Below the pieces are notes generated by a model. It saw only the letters and a program-made list of their open reading frames with translations. It was not told where the DNA came from and searched no databases. The translations under genes and the position numbers were made by a program. This document shows positions 40,373 through 49,826 of a stretch of 64,000 nucleotides of DNA, piece after piece. The number at the start of each line of letters is the position of its first letter. Position 1 is the stretch's first letter. Source of the stretch: Longimicrobiales bacterium (GTDB lineage: Bacteria; Gemmatimonadota; Gemmatimonadetes; Longimicrobiales; Gaopeijiaceae); contig OY282361.1 in assembly GCA_958295645.1 (NCBI GenBank), forward strand, positions 2,446,501 through 2,510,500, written 5' to 3'.

Positions 40373-41151
40373 CAGGCGTGCCCCTGGAACATGGCAGCCT
40401 CCATTGCCTCAACCGAGATGTCGTCGGCTTGATCGACCGCTTGCACCGTTGCAGTGACTCCTTCCTTCAACAGGACGACCCTGTCGGCGATGCGCACAAC
40501 TTCAGCGAGTTCGTGGCTGGCCACGAGCACGGCCGCGCCCCTCGCTCGCGCTGAACGAACGTTCGAGCGAAGTTGTCGGCGCGCCGGGAGGTCCAGCCCC
40601 GCAAACGGCTCGTCCAACAGCACGACCTTGGGGTCGCCGGCCAGGGCGCACGCCAGCCATATCCGCCGCTGCATGCCGTTCGAGCACTTCGTCGCCTTTC
40701 GCGACAGAGTGGAGGCGTCCGACTCGAACCCTGCTCGGGCCACGGCCTGGGCGTACGCTTCCTCCCGCTCTTCGAGGGGCGCCGACAGGTCCACGGCGCG
40801 GCAAAGGAGGTCCCGAGCCTTCCACACGCGCGGAAGCACGACGGCTTCGGGCATGTAGCCCACGCCGTGACGACGACGGTACCGGCCGGGCTCCTCGCCC
40901 CCGACGAGGCATCGACCGGACTGGGCGAGCATGAAGCCCAGCAACGTCTTGAACAATGTGGTCTTGCCGGCGCCGTTGGGTCCTACCAGCGCCACGACCT
41001 CGCCTGCCTGCACATCAATCGAAGCCCCGCGGAGAGCAGGTCGCTGCCTCCCTCGAAGGATGCGGCCAACGCCGCCGTAGGACACGAACAGCGCCTCGGC
41101 GAGCACCAAAGGCTGGTCGCCGCTTGCTCCCTCCCCCTCCCCGTCCATCAC
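40372..41151 (-). CDS. ABC transporter ATP-binding protein
   Basis: 259 residues. Walker A GPNGAGKTT, Q-loop region near GYMPEAVVLP, an atypical signature CSNGMQRRIWLACAL in place of LSGGQ, Walker B VVLLDEPFAGLD and the switch His in ASHELAE. The domain resembles multidrug/exporter ATPases that pair with ABC-2 permeases. Start is GTG 41151 or ATG 41148, both overlapping the upstream stop (TGATG). It forms a three-gene unit with the propeller gene before it and the permease after it. Confidence 0.88.
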   Translation of the reverse strand: MMDGEGEGASGDQPLVLAEALFVSYGGVGRILRGRQRPALRGASIDVQAGEVVALVGPNGAGKTTLFKTLLGFMLAQSGRCLVGGEEPGRYRRRHGVGYMPEAVVLPRVWKARDLLCRAVDLSAPLEEREEAYAQAVARAGFESDASTLSRKATKCSNGMQRRIWLACALAGDPKVVLLDEPFAGLDLPARRQLRSNVRSARARGAAVLVASHELAEVVRIADRVVLLKEGVTATVQAVDQADDISVEAMEAAMFQGHA

Positions 41152-41954
41152 ACTTCGCCGCCGTCCAGCGAGTAGAAGGCGATCAACGTGCCGTGCACGT
41201 CGTCCCAGGCCGCCAAGACGGCCCGATCCGATACGAACAAGGTGGTAGCCGAGGGAATCGGCGTCGTCGTCCAGTCGCTTCCGTCGTACTTGGCCAGGCG
41301 ATAGGCCATCTCGACCTCAGCCGACCCCGGGGGAACTGTCGACACCGGCGTCCGGTAGAACAACGCGCCGTCGGACCGGACGAACACGCGATCGAACGGA
41401 GGATATCGTTCGGGGACTCTGATCCTTATGCTCGAGCCCGAGACATCGCTCAGCCTGGCTGCTAGGTCGCCAAGCCGGGTGTCACGACAGATGCTGGGAG
41501 GCTCGACATCTCGTCCGCCGATGTAGGTTCCGTCCGGCCAGTAGAATTGGAGGCGACGCGGCGCGGCCACGACGATCGTGTCGCCGTGAACCGCCAGCGC
41601 AGCGGGTCGTCGAAGCTCGCCGGGACCGTCTCCGGGACGCGCGAATGCGCTCCACTGATTGTTGCCGTCGGAGATGCGATGCACTCGCGAGAGGCGTTTG
41701 TCCAGCAGAAACCAGACGCCCTCGTGCATGTCGGCGTCGGCGACCGAAGCCACGGAGTCGAAGAGCGTTGCGTTCGCAGGCGGACCAGCCGGCGCTGAAT
41801 CGGCTTCGGCCGACACGTCGGGCAACCCGTCCAGATGAGACCGCGCGAGGGCGAACAAGTTCCAGCCAAGAACGGCCAATGCGACCGCACCGCCGCCGAA
41901 CACGGCGATCGCGCTGAAGGGGTAGCGGGGGCGCTGCCGTGGGGAAGCGGTCAC
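41148..41954 (-). CDS. membrane-anchored propeller-like protein linked to an ABC exporter
   Basis: 268 residues. One N-terminal membrane segment (AIAVFGGGAVALAVLGWNLF) and then an external domain with propeller-like repeats (ADADMHEGVWFLLDKRLSRV, RPAALAVHGDTIVVAAP, LQFYWPDGTYIGG, and FVRSDGALFYRTP). It is shorter than the full 6-bladed relatives nearby, so perhaps a reduced copy. The overlap with the ABC ATPase start suggests co-translation. Function unknown. Confidence 0.6.
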   Translation of the reverse strand: MTASPRQRPRYPFSAIAVFGGGAVALAVLGWNLFALARSHLDGLPDVSAEADSAPAGPPANATLFDSVASVADADMHEGVWFLLDKRLSRVHRISDGNNQWSAFARPGDGPGELRRPAALAVHGDTIVVAAPRRLQFYWPDGTYIGGRDVEPPSICRDTRLGDLAARLSDVSGSSIRIRVPERYPPFDRVFVRSDGALFYRTPVSTVPPGSAEVEMAYRLAKYDGSDWTTTPIPSATTLFVSDRAVLAAWDDVHGTLIAFYSLDGGEV

Positions 41955-42185
41955 CTGCTAGGCTTGCTCCTCGCGCGAGGGGGCATTTGCTAAAGAAGAC
42001 GCTCGCTTTTCCGGCCAAGCAGAGAGTAACGGCGCTGGCGCCTGTCCGCGAGCAGAGACTGAGGGCCATCCGGCGGTCAGGAATGCCGAACAAGGCCGTT
42101 TCGGTTATCATTACGCCCGGTTGTCCCACAGACCCGTTACGACATCTTTCCGGCGACGCCGGGCCTTTCGGAGGCGCAGAGCGGC

Positions 42186-43292
42186 TTGAGCAGTTCATTG
42201 GCACCGACCCCGGGCGGCTACGCGCCGCCGCGCAAGGACACGGGGGACGTGAAGCCCAAGGGCACGTCCCGCATCCGGGCCCACGAGGGACTCAAGACGA
42301 TCCCCATCACGGCCCGCAAGCCCTCGTGGCTGAAGGTGCGCTCGCCTGGCGGCCCCAACTATCTCCGCCTCAAGCAGAGGATGCGGAGCCAGTCCTTGCA
42401 CACCGTCTGCGAGGAGGCCGGTTGCCCCAACATCGGCGAGTGCTGGGAAGCGGGCACGGCCACCTTCATGATCCTGGGCGACGTCTGCACGCGCGCTTGC
42501 AAGTACTGCGCCGTGGCCCACGGAATGCCGACCGAGCTGGACTGGGACGAACCCCGGCGGGTGGCCGACACCGTCGCCGCCATGGAACTCGACCACGTGG
42601 TCGTCACGTCCGTGAACCGGGACGAGCTCGCGGACGGCGGAGCGAGCATCTACGCCGTCACGATTCGCGAGATCCGCGAGCGGCTGCCGGACTGTTCCGT
42701 CGAAGTGCTCATCCCCGACTTCAAGGGCGACGAGGCGGCTCTGCGAACGGTGCTGGAGGCCCGGCCCGCGATCCTCGGCCACAACTTGGAGACCGTTGAG
42801 CGGCTGCATCCCGACGTAAGGCCCGGCGGGCGCTACTGGCGTTCGATCTCGTACTTGGGCGCGGCGAAGCGGATGGAGCCTTCGATGCTCACCAAGACCG
42901 GCATCATCCTGGGCATGGGCGAGCGGGAGGAAGAAATCCGCCAGGCGATGGCCGACCTGCGCAAGGCCGCCGTGGACATCCTCACGCTGGGCCAGTACCT
43001 GCGGCCCTCGATGCAGCACATTCCCGTGGCGCGTTGGGTGACGCCCGAGGAGTTCCGCGCCTGGAAGCAGGCCGGCGAGGACGAATTCGGCTTTCGCCAC
43101 GTCGAGTCTGGGCCGCTGGTCCGGTCCAGCTATCACGCCAAGGAGCAGGCGCGCGAAGTCGAGGCAGGAGCGCCCGGCGCGATCGGAGAGGTGCTGGAGG
43201 CCGACGTTCCGGCTCCGGCGGAAATGCTTGGCCGAACACCTCTGCCGGAGCCTGTCGACCTGGGGCTGCCCGTGCGGCGGCGTTGCGGCTAG
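42186..43292 (+). CDS. lipA: lipoyl synthase
   Basis: 368-residue radical SAM enzyme that inserts two sulfurs into octanoyl-lysine of lipoyl domains. Radical SAM cluster: C101-x3-C105-x2-C108 (CTRACKYC). Auxiliary cluster: C75, C80, C86 (CEEAGCPNIGEC). Also GGRYWRSISYLGAAKRME and the C-terminal serine region VRSSYHA. The C-terminus is about 35 residues longer than usual. TTG start at 42186 with GGAGG about 11 bases before. It leads the PDH operon, whose E2 it modifies. lipB is not in the window. Confidence 0.92.
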   Translation: MSSSLAPTPGGYAPPRKDTGDVKPKGTSRIRAHEGLKTIPITARKPSWLKVRSPGGPNYLRLKQRMRSQSLHTVCEEAGCPNIGECWEAGTATFMILGDVCTRACKYCAVAHGMPTELDWDEPRRVADTVAAMELDHVVVTSVNRDELADGGASIYAVTIREIRERLPDCSVEVLIPDFKGDEAALRTVLEARPAILGHNLETVERLHPDVRPGGRYWRSISYLGAAKRMEPSMLTKTGIILGMGEREEEIRQAMADLRKAAVDILTLGQYLRPSMQHIPVARWVTPEEFRAWKQAGEDEFGFRHVESGPLVRSSYHAKEQAREVEAGAPGAIGEVLEADVPAPAEMLGRTPLPEPVDLGLPVRRRCG

Positions 43293-43297
43293 GGACG

Positions 43298-44320
43298 ATG
43301 GCGGAAGTCCGCGGCATGTCGCGGGACGTTGCGCTCTCGCTCCTCGGGGACATGCTGCTGTACCGGCGTTTCGAGGAGGAGGTCGAGACAGCGTACAAGA
43401 TCGGGAAGATCGGCGGCTTCTGCCACGTTCACATCGGCCAGGAAGGCATTGCCGCCGGGGCCATCAAGCCGTTGCGCGGCCGTGATCTGGTCATATCGGC
43501 GTACCGGGAGCATACCCAGGCGCTCGCCAAGGGCATGGCGCCCCGGGCGGTGATGGCCGAACTCTTCGGGCGCGTGGACGGTTGCTGCGGCGGACGGGGC
43601 GGATCCATGCACCTCTTCGACGTGGACAAGGGCTTCATGGGCGGCCACGGAATCGTGGGCGGACAGATCCCCCTGGGAGCGGGCCTCGCGTGGGCGATCA
43701 AGTACCGTGGCGGCGACCAGATCTGCCTGTGCTTTCTGGGGGACGCGGCGGTGAACCAGGGCGCGTTCCTGGAAGCTCTGAACATGTCGGCGGTCTGGCG
43801 GCTGCCGGTGATCTACGTCGTGGAGAACAACGGCTACGGGATGGGAACGGCGTTCTCGCGCGTGTCGGTGACGGAGATGGAGGAGCGATCGGGCGCCTGC
43901 GGAGTGCCCGCCCACACGGTGAACGGCCAGGACGTGCAGGCGACCTACGAGTTCTTCGCAGGCTTGGCGGAAGATGTGCGCGACGGCGCCGGCCCGCAGT
44001 TCGTGAACGCCGTGACGTACCGCTTTCGCGGCCACTCCATGTCCGACCCCGTGTCGGGCACCTACCGCGCGAAGGAAGAAGTGGACCGGCAGGTGGTCGA
44101 ACAGGATCCCATCGCCATCCTGAGGGATCGCCTCTTCGAGGCCGGGCTCATGGGACAGGACGACCTGGAGGAGCTCGACGCCCAGGTGCGAGCGGTCGTG
44201 CAGGACGCACTCGACTTTGCGGAGGAGTCGCCCCGGCCGGACGCCGGCACGCTCTACGATCACGCCTACGCGGAGGTCAACGAGCACGGACGCCTCTTCT
44301 TGGACGGACGAGGCTCGTGA
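43298..44320 (+). CDS. pdhA: pyruvate dehydrogenase E1 component, alpha subunit
   Basis: 340 residues. Thiamine diphosphate enzyme that decarboxylates pyruvate and passes the acetyl group to E2. Features: YREHTQALAKGM, GRGGSMHLFD, IVGGQIPLGAGLAWA, and the ThDP motif GDAAVNQG (148-155), where Ala replaces the usual third Gly. The phosphorylation-loop region YRFRGHSMSDP is present. ATG at 43298, five bases after lipA. The stop overlaps pdhB as GTGA. Confidence 0.93.
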   Translation: MAEVRGMSRDVALSLLGDMLLYRRFEEEVETAYKIGKIGGFCHVHIGQEGIAAGAIKPLRGRDLVISAYREHTQALAKGMAPRAVMAELFGRVDGCCGGRGGSMHLFDVDKGFMGGHGIVGGQIPLGAGLAWAIKYRGGDQICLCFLGDAAVNQGAFLEALNMSAVWRLPVIYVVENNGYGMGTAFSRVSVTEMEERSGACGVPAHTVNGQDVQATYEFFAGLAEDVRDGAGPQFVNAVTYRFRGHSMSDPVSGTYRAKEEVDRQVVEQDPIAILRDRLFEAGLMGQDDLEELDAQVRAVVQDALDFAEESPRPDAGTLYDHAYAEVNEHGRLFLDGRGS

Positions 44321-45327
44321 GCGCGAGCGAGCGCAAGTCCACCGAGATGACGTACCGGGAGGCGCTCAACGCCGCCATGGTGCAGGAGATGGAACGAGAC
44401 GACGCGGTCTTCTTGATGGGCGAGGAAGTGGCCGAATACGACGGCGCGTACAAAGTCTCCCGCGGGATGCTGGCGCGCTTCGGCGACCGACGGGTCGTGG
44501 ACTCGCCCATCAGCGAACTGGGCTTCGCGGGACTCTGCGTGGGCGCGGCCATGACGGGACTGCGGCCCATCTGCGAGTTCATGACCTTCAACTTCTCAAT
44601 CCTGGCGCTCGACCAAGTGATCAACAGCGCCGCGAAGATGGCCTACATGACGAACGGCCAGATCAACGTGCCGATCGTGTTTCGAGGCCCCACGGGCGCG
44701 GCGCTCCAGCTGGCGGCGCAGCACTCCCAGGCCTGCGAGACCTACTATGTGCACGCGCCCGGAGTGAAGCTGGTCACGCCCGCGACCCCGGCCGACGCCA
44801 AGGGCCTCCTGGCCGCAGCCGTCCGCGACGACGATCCGGTGGCCGTAATGGAGGGCGAACTGTTGTACAACGTGAAGGGCGAAGTGCCCGACGACGAATA
44901 CGTGATTCCGCTGGGGGTCGCCGACCTGAAGCGCTCGGGCGGCGACGTGAGCATCGTGACGCACGGCAAGATGGTGCACGTCGCTTTGCAGGCGGCGGGG
45001 AAGCTGGCCCGGGAGGGGATCGAGGCGGACGTGCTGGACCTGCGCTCGGTGCGCCCGTTGGACGTGCAGGCGATACTCGAGACGGCGGCCCGCACCAACC
45101 GCGTAGTGTATGTGGAAGAGGGATGGCCGTTCGCCGGAGTGGGCGCGCAGATCGTCGCGCTGGTGCAGGAGGAGGCGTTCGACGACCTCGACGCTCCGGT
45201 TCTTCGCGTGACGCAGGCGGACGTGCCCATGCCCTACGCCAAGAACCTCGAGGCGCTTGCCAAGCCGGGCGCGGATCGGGTCGTGGCCGCCTGCAAGCGG
45301 GCGCTCTACGCGGGCGAGGAGGCGTAG
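44317..45327 (+). CDS. pdhB: pyruvate dehydrogenase E1 component, beta subunit
   Basis: 336 residues, GTG start overlapping pdhA. Transketolase-like beta subunit: FLMGEEVAEYDGAYKVSRG, DSPISELGFAG, FMTFNFSILALDQVINSAAK and the C-terminal domain VVYVEEGWPFAGVGAQIV. The MTF motif and the ThDP-binding Glu fit PDH rather than branched-chain E1. It forms the alpha2-beta2 E1 with PdhA. E2 begins three bases after its stop. Confidence 0.94.
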   Translation: MSASERKSTEMTYREALNAAMVQEMERDDAVFLMGEEVAEYDGAYKVSRGMLARFGDRRVVDSPISELGFAGLCVGAAMTGLRPICEFMTFNFSILALDQVINSAAKMAYMTNGQINVPIVFRGPTGAALQLAAQHSQACETYYVHAPGVKLVTPATPADAKGLLAAAVRDDDPVAVMEGELLYNVKGEVPDDEYVIPLGVADLKRSGGDVSIVTHGKMVHVALQAAGKLAREGIEADVLDLRSVRPLDVQAILETAARTNRVVYVEEGWPFAGVGAQIVALVQEEAFDDLDAPVLRVTQADVPMPYAKNLEALAKPGADRVVAACKRALYAGEEA

Positions 45328-45330
45328 CGG

Positions 45331-46728
45331 ATGGCGGCCAAGGTCTACATGGAGGCGTTGTCGCCGACGATGGAGGAGGGCCAGGTCGTCAAGTGGCACA
45401 AGGCCCAGGGCGACGCGGTGGCCGAGGGCGACGTGCTGGCCGACATCGAGACGGACAAGGCGACGATGGAGCTGGTGGCGCGCGGTGGCGGGGTCCTGCG
45501 GGCCGTGCTGGCCGGCGAGGGGGCGGTGGTTCCGGTGGGCGAGGTGATCGGGGTGATCGCTGGGGCGGACGAAGACGTCGAGGCGCTGTTGGCGGGGTTG
45601 GGCGGGGGTGGGGGTGGTGGGGGTGGCGATGGGGACGGCGGTGGGGCCGCGGCCGAAGCGGTTCCGCCGGGGGCGGGCACGGGCGAGGCTTCGTCGGCCG
45701 AAGAAGCGGCGAGGCCGGGTGCGTCGGAAGCGTCTGGGCAGCCGGTCGGGGTTGTGGGAGAGGCGTCGGCGCCAGGGGCTTCAGGGGCGCCCGTGCAGTC
45801 GGCTGGCGCAACCGTGGTGTCGGCGCCGGGTCGCGTGAAGGCTTCGCCGGTCGCGCGCCGCTTGGCCAGCGAAGCGGGACTGGACTTGCGCAGCGTCGCG
45901 GGCTCCGGCCCGTCCGGCCGCATCGTCAAGCGGGACGTGGAGGCCGCGGCGGATCAAGCGCGGCAGCAGGCCGAGGTCGCGGCCTCTGTGCCCGCGGCCG
46001 TCCCCGGGGTTCTCCCGCCCGTCCCCGGCCTTCCGGAGCCCGGCTTCACGGACATTCCGCTGTCGCAGATGCGCAAGACCGTCGCGCGTCGCCTGACGGA
46101 ATCGCTTGGCCCCATCCCCCACTTCTTCTTGACCGTGGACGTGGACATGGCGCGCGCGCTGGAGGCCCGGAGGCGCATCAACCAACTCCTGGAGGCGCAA
46201 GGCGCCAAAGCCTCCCTGAACGACCTCGTCATCAAGGCGGCGGCGGCGGCGTTGGTCCGTCATCCCGACTGCAACGCCTGGTGGCGAGGCGATTCGATTC
46301 GCCGCTTCGAGCGCGTGCACATGGGCGTCGCGGTCGCCGTGCCGGACGGGTTGACGACGCCCGTCGTCAGGGACGCGCACGTCAAGGGGCTGGCTCGGAT
46401 CGCCGCCGAAGTGCGAGAGATGGCGGGCCGGGCGCGCGAGAAGAAGCTGAAGCCCGAAGAATACACCGGCTCCACTTTCTCCATCTCCAACCTGGGCATG
46501 TTCGGCATCGAGGAATTCACGGCCGTCATCAACCCCCCCGAGGCGGGGATCCTGGCCGTGGGCGCCGTCGAAGAGCGTCCCATCGCCCAAGGCGGCGATG
46601 TCGTCGTCCGGCCGCGGATGCGCGTCACCATGAGCTGCGACCACCGCGTGATCGACGGCGCGCAGGGCGCCCGCTTCCTCGCCACGCTGAAGACGTTCCT
46701 GGAAGAGCCCGCGGCGATTCTGGTGTAA
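45331..46728 (+). CDS. pdhC: dihydrolipoamide acetyltransferase, PDH E2 component
   Basis: 465 residues. One lipoyl domain (1-80, lipoyl-lysine in IETDKATME), a long Gly/Ala/Pro-rich linker (about 85-165), a peripheral-subunit-binding domain (ASPVARRLASEAGLDL with GRIVKRDV, about 170-205), a second linker and the acetyltransferase core ending with the catalytic SCDHRVIDGAQGARFL. E2 forms the core of the complex, and LipA upstream would lipoylate it. One lipoyl domain is the low end for this family. Confidence 0.94.
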   Translation: MAAKVYMEALSPTMEEGQVVKWHKAQGDAVAEGDVLADIETDKATMELVARGGGVLRAVLAGEGAVVPVGEVIGVIAGADEDVEALLAGLGGGGGGGGGDGDGGGAAAEAVPPGAGTGEASSAEEAARPGASEASGQPVGVVGEASAPGASGAPVQSAGATVVSAPGRVKASPVARRLASEAGLDLRSVAGSGPSGRIVKRDVEAAADQARQQAEVAASVPAAVPGVLPPVPGLPEPGFTDIPLSQMRKTVARRLTESLGPIPHFFLTVDVDMARALEARRRINQLLEAQGAKASLNDLVIKAAAAALVRHPDCNAWWRGDSIRRFERVHMGVAVAVPDGLTTPVVRDAHVKGLARIAAEVREMAGRAREKKLKPEEYTGSTFSISNLGMFGIEEFTAVINPPEAGILAVGAVEERPIAQGGDVVVRPRMRVTMSCDHRVIDGAQGARFLATLKTFLEEPAAILV

Positions 46729-46818
46729 GGCTCGGCGAGACGAGATGAAACCGGATTCCGCAGAACCACGCAGTCGAGCAACGGAGGGTGCGACGACCTC
46801 ACCGCGCGCACGCCAATC

Positions 46819-48141
46819 ATGACAGCGTGGATCGTTGCCGTCCTGGCGGTGTCGTCCGCGCCCCAAGCGTCGCCCGGGTTGCGAGCGGAGGCCCTCTCCG
46901 GACCGCCGACTGCCGTCCCGCAGAGTTCCGTGCTCGTCCGCGCAGACCGGATGATCGACGGACGGGGCGCGCTCCTGGAACCCGGAGCGGTGCTCGTGGA
47001 CGGGGAGCGCATCGTCGCTGTGGGGCCGGAAGCCGAGGCTGCCGAAGCCGGCCGCGTGCTGTACCTGGGCGACGCGACCCTGTTGCCCGGCCTGATCGAC
47101 CTGCACACGCATCTGACCGATGCCGTCGGCGTGCATTGGGAGGACGTGCTGGTGACCACGACGCCCGGCCAAGCGGCGCTCCACGGGGCCGCCAACGCGC
47201 TGACCACCCTCCGGGCCGGCTTCACCACCGTGCGCGACATGGGAGCGACCTGGCCGTACACCGACGTCGACCTGCGCGACGTGATCGACGCCGGCGTCCT
47301 GCCGGGGCCGAGAATGCAGGTGGCGGGCAACTACGTCTCGGCGACCGGCGGGGCGGGGGACGCCCGCCAGTTCTCAGTCTACGTGGATGTGCCCGTAGTG
47401 CGGAACTTGGCCGACGGAGTGGATCAGGTTCGGGCCGCGGTGCGCACGAATCACAAGCACGGGGCCGACTTCACCAAGATCCTGGCCACCGGCGCGGTGC
47501 TCTCGAGGGGCCTGCCTCCGGGCGCCCAGCAGTACTCCGCGGAAGAGCTGGCCGTGGCCGTGGAGGAGACCAGCCGCTGGGGACGCTTCGTCGCGGCGCA
47601 CGCGCACGGCACGGAGGGCATCAAGGCCGCGATCCGCGCCGGAGTCCGCACAGTGGACCACGGCTCCATGCTGGACGACGAGGCGCTCCGGATGCTGGCC
47701 GAGAGCGACTTCACCTACTACGTGCCCACTCTGTACGTAGGCGTCATCGTGCCTCGAGACGGCGTTGCGCTGGGCGTCCCCGAGGCGCAGATACGCCGCT
47801 CCACCGAGATGATGCGTTACCGCAACGCTTCGTTTCGCCGGGCGCTGGCGGCGGGCCTCGTGATCGGCTTCGGCACGGACGCGGGCGTCTTCGAGCACGG
47901 CCACAACGCGCGCGAGTTCCAGGTTCGCGTCGAGAACGGGCAGAGCGAGATGGACGCGATCACCTCCGCCACCAGCGTCTCGGCCATGATCATGGGATGG
48001 GAGGACGAGGTGGGCGCCCTGGAGGCGGGCAAGTTCGCCGACGTGATCGCGGTCCCCGGCAATCCGCTGGACGAGATCGCGGCCTTGGAGCGAGTCTTTT
48101 GGGTGATGAAGGGCGGCAAGGTCTACCGGGACGACCGTTGA
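46819..48141 (+). CDS. secreted metal-dependent amidohydrolase
   Basis: 440 residues. The N-terminus looks like a signal peptide (WIVAVLAVSSAPQASP). A TIM-barrel amidohydrolase follows: HTHL in LIDLHTHLTDA, metal-bridging Lys likely in FTKILA, VAAHAHG, TVDHGSM and GFGTDAG. Sequence style fits the imidazolonepropionase-like / Xaa-Pro dipeptidase group common as exported enzymes in this lineage. Substrate unknown. It sits within the PDH gene run, 90 bp after E2 and 194 bp before E3, on the same strand, with no metabolic link I can name. Confidence 0.8.
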   Translation: MTAWIVAVLAVSSAPQASPGLRAEALSGPPTAVPQSSVLVRADRMIDGRGALLEPGAVLVDGERIVAVGPEAEAAEAGRVLYLGDATLLPGLIDLHTHLTDAVGVHWEDVLVTTTPGQAALHGAANALTTLRAGFTTVRDMGATWPYTDVDLRDVIDAGVLPGPRMQVAGNYVSATGGAGDARQFSVYVDVPVVRNLADGVDQVRAAVRTNHKHGADFTKILATGAVLSRGLPPGAQQYSAEELAVAVEETSRWGRFVAAHAHGTEGIKAAIRAGVRTVDHGSMLDDEALRMLAESDFTYYVPTLYVGVIVPRDGVALGVPEAQIRRSTEMMRYRNASFRRALAAGLVIGFGTDAGVFEHGHNAREFQVRVENGQSEMDAITSATSVSAMIMGWEDEVGALEAGKFADVIAVPGNPLDEIAALERVFWVMKGGKVYRDDR

Positions 48142-48335
48142 CGCGGCGGCGAGTCGCCGACCGGCCCTTGTGCCTGCGTGGCCCGAAGCCGTCGCCGAAC
48201 GTGGCGGCGGGACGCCCCCGTGGCGCCGCAGGACTTGCGCCTCCGCCTCGGCGCGGTGCGGGTCCCCGGCGAGCCACGGCCAAGCGCGCGTTGTAGCTTT
48301 GGAGCCTCCCCGTTACTTCCGACAAGGCATTCCCC

Positions 48336-49757
48336 GTGACTAGCAACCCCAAGCAGGAACAGAACTTCGACGTCGTGGTCGTGGGCGGCGGCCCGGGCGG
48401 GTACGTGGCGGCGATTCGAGCGGCCCAACTCGGCCTTCGCACGGCCTGCGTCGAGGCCGACAAGCTGGGCGGAGTCTGCCTGAACGTGGGATGCATCCCG
48501 ACCAAGGCCCTGCTCAGCAGCGCCCTGCTGGTCAACGAGTTGGCGCACGCCCAAGGGCACGGCATCGTGCTGGAGGGTTTCACCACCGACTTGGGTCCGG
48601 CCCAGGTGCGCAGCCGCAAAGTGGCCGCCCGACTCTCGAAGGGGGTCGCGTTCCTCTTCAAGAAGAACGGCGTGACCCACGTGAACGGCTACGGGCGATT
48701 GCTGGGCGGCGGCGCCGTGGAAGTGGAGAAGGACGGGGCCAAGACCGTGCTGGCGGCGCGCGACATCGTCCTGGCCACGGGATCGCGGCCCCGGAGCCTG
48801 CCGTTCCTGCAGATCGACGAGAAGCGCATCTGGTCGTCCACCGGCGCGCTCTTCCAGAAGGAGGCCCCGGCCTCGTTGGTGGTTGTGGGCGCGGGCGCCG
48901 TGGGCATGGAGTTCGCCGACATCTACAACGCCTACGGCGCCAAGGTCACCGTCGTCGAAGCATTGGACCGGGTGTTGCCCGTGGAGGACGCGGATTCGTC
49001 GAAGGTGGTGGCGGCCAGCTTCAAGAGGCGGGGCATCGACGTCTTCGCCGGCGCTCGCGTGGAGGAGACGACGGCCAGGGACGACGGCGTGTCGATTTCG
49101 TTCACCGACGCGAAGGGCAAGGCACGGAAGCTCGACGTGGACTACGTGCTGTCGGCGGTCGGGCGGATTCCCAACACTGAAGACGTGGGGCTCGAAGCCG
49201 CCGGCGTGAAGGCGACGGAATCGGGCGGCTTCGTGGCCGTGGACGAGGCCATGCGAACCAGCGCGCCCGGCGTCTGGGCCGTGGGCGACTGCGCGGGGCC
49301 GCCCCTTCTGGCCCACAAGGGAATGCACGAGGGCGTCGTGGCGGCCGAGCACATCGCCGGCGCCGGACATCACACGGTGGACTACGGCAACGTCCCCAAC
49401 TGCACCTACTGCAACCCGGAAGTGGCGTCGGTCGGACTGACGGAACAGCAGGCCCGCGACCAAGGCCTCGACATCGAAGTCGGCCAGTTCCCCTGGGTCG
49501 GCAACGGCCGCGCCCTAGCCGCGGGCGGAACCCCGGAAGGCTTCGTCAAGGTGATTCGCGACAAGCGCTACTCGGAAGTCGTGGGCGCCCACGTGGTCGG
49601 ACCGCACGCCACCGAGCTCATCGGCGAGTTCGTCGTCGCCCGCCACTTGGAGTCCACGGTGGAAGAGATCGACCGGGCCATGCATCCCCATCCGACCCTG
49701 TCGGAAGCGGTCGCGGAAGGCGCGCTGGCGGCGCTGGGGAGGGCGTTGCACGCGTAG
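48336..49757 (+). CDS. lpdA: dihydrolipoyl dehydrogenase (E3)
   Basis: 473-residue flavoprotein, GTG start. FAD motif VVVVGGGPGGYVAAIRAAQL, redox disulfide C48-x4-C53 in GGVCLNVGCIPTK, NAD motif VVVGAGAVGMEFADIY, and the C-terminal catalytic dyad region HPHPTLSEA. It reoxidises the dihydrolipoyl groups of PDH E2. A TAGCTT at 48294-48299 may be its own -10 box, so it need not depend on the upstream promoter. Confidence 0.95.
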   Translation: MTSNPKQEQNFDVVVVGGGPGGYVAAIRAAQLGLRTACVEADKLGGVCLNVGCIPTKALLSSALLVNELAHAQGHGIVLEGFTTDLGPAQVRSRKVAARLSKGVAFLFKKNGVTHVNGYGRLLGGGAVEVEKDGAKTVLAARDIVLATGSRPRSLPFLQIDEKRIWSSTGALFQKEAPASLVVVGAGAVGMEFADIYNAYGAKVTVVEALDRVLPVEDADSSKVVAASFKRRGIDVFAGARVEETTARDDGVSISFTDAKGKARKLDVDYVLSAVGRIPNTEDVGLEAAGVKATESGGFVAVDEAMRTSAPGVWAVGDCAGPPLLAHKGMHEGVVAAEHIAGAGHHTVDYGNVPNCTYCNPEVASVGLTEQQARDQGLDIEVGQFPWVGNGRALAAGGTPEGFVKVIRDKRYSEVVGAHVVGPHATELIGEFVVARHLESTVEEIDRAMHPHPTLSEAVAEGALAALGRALHA

Positions 49758-49826
49758 GGGGGCAGACAACCCGACGACGAACGGACATGGCGAAGTCGTG
49801 TTGGTCGCTTAGCTTAGCGGCTCGTG

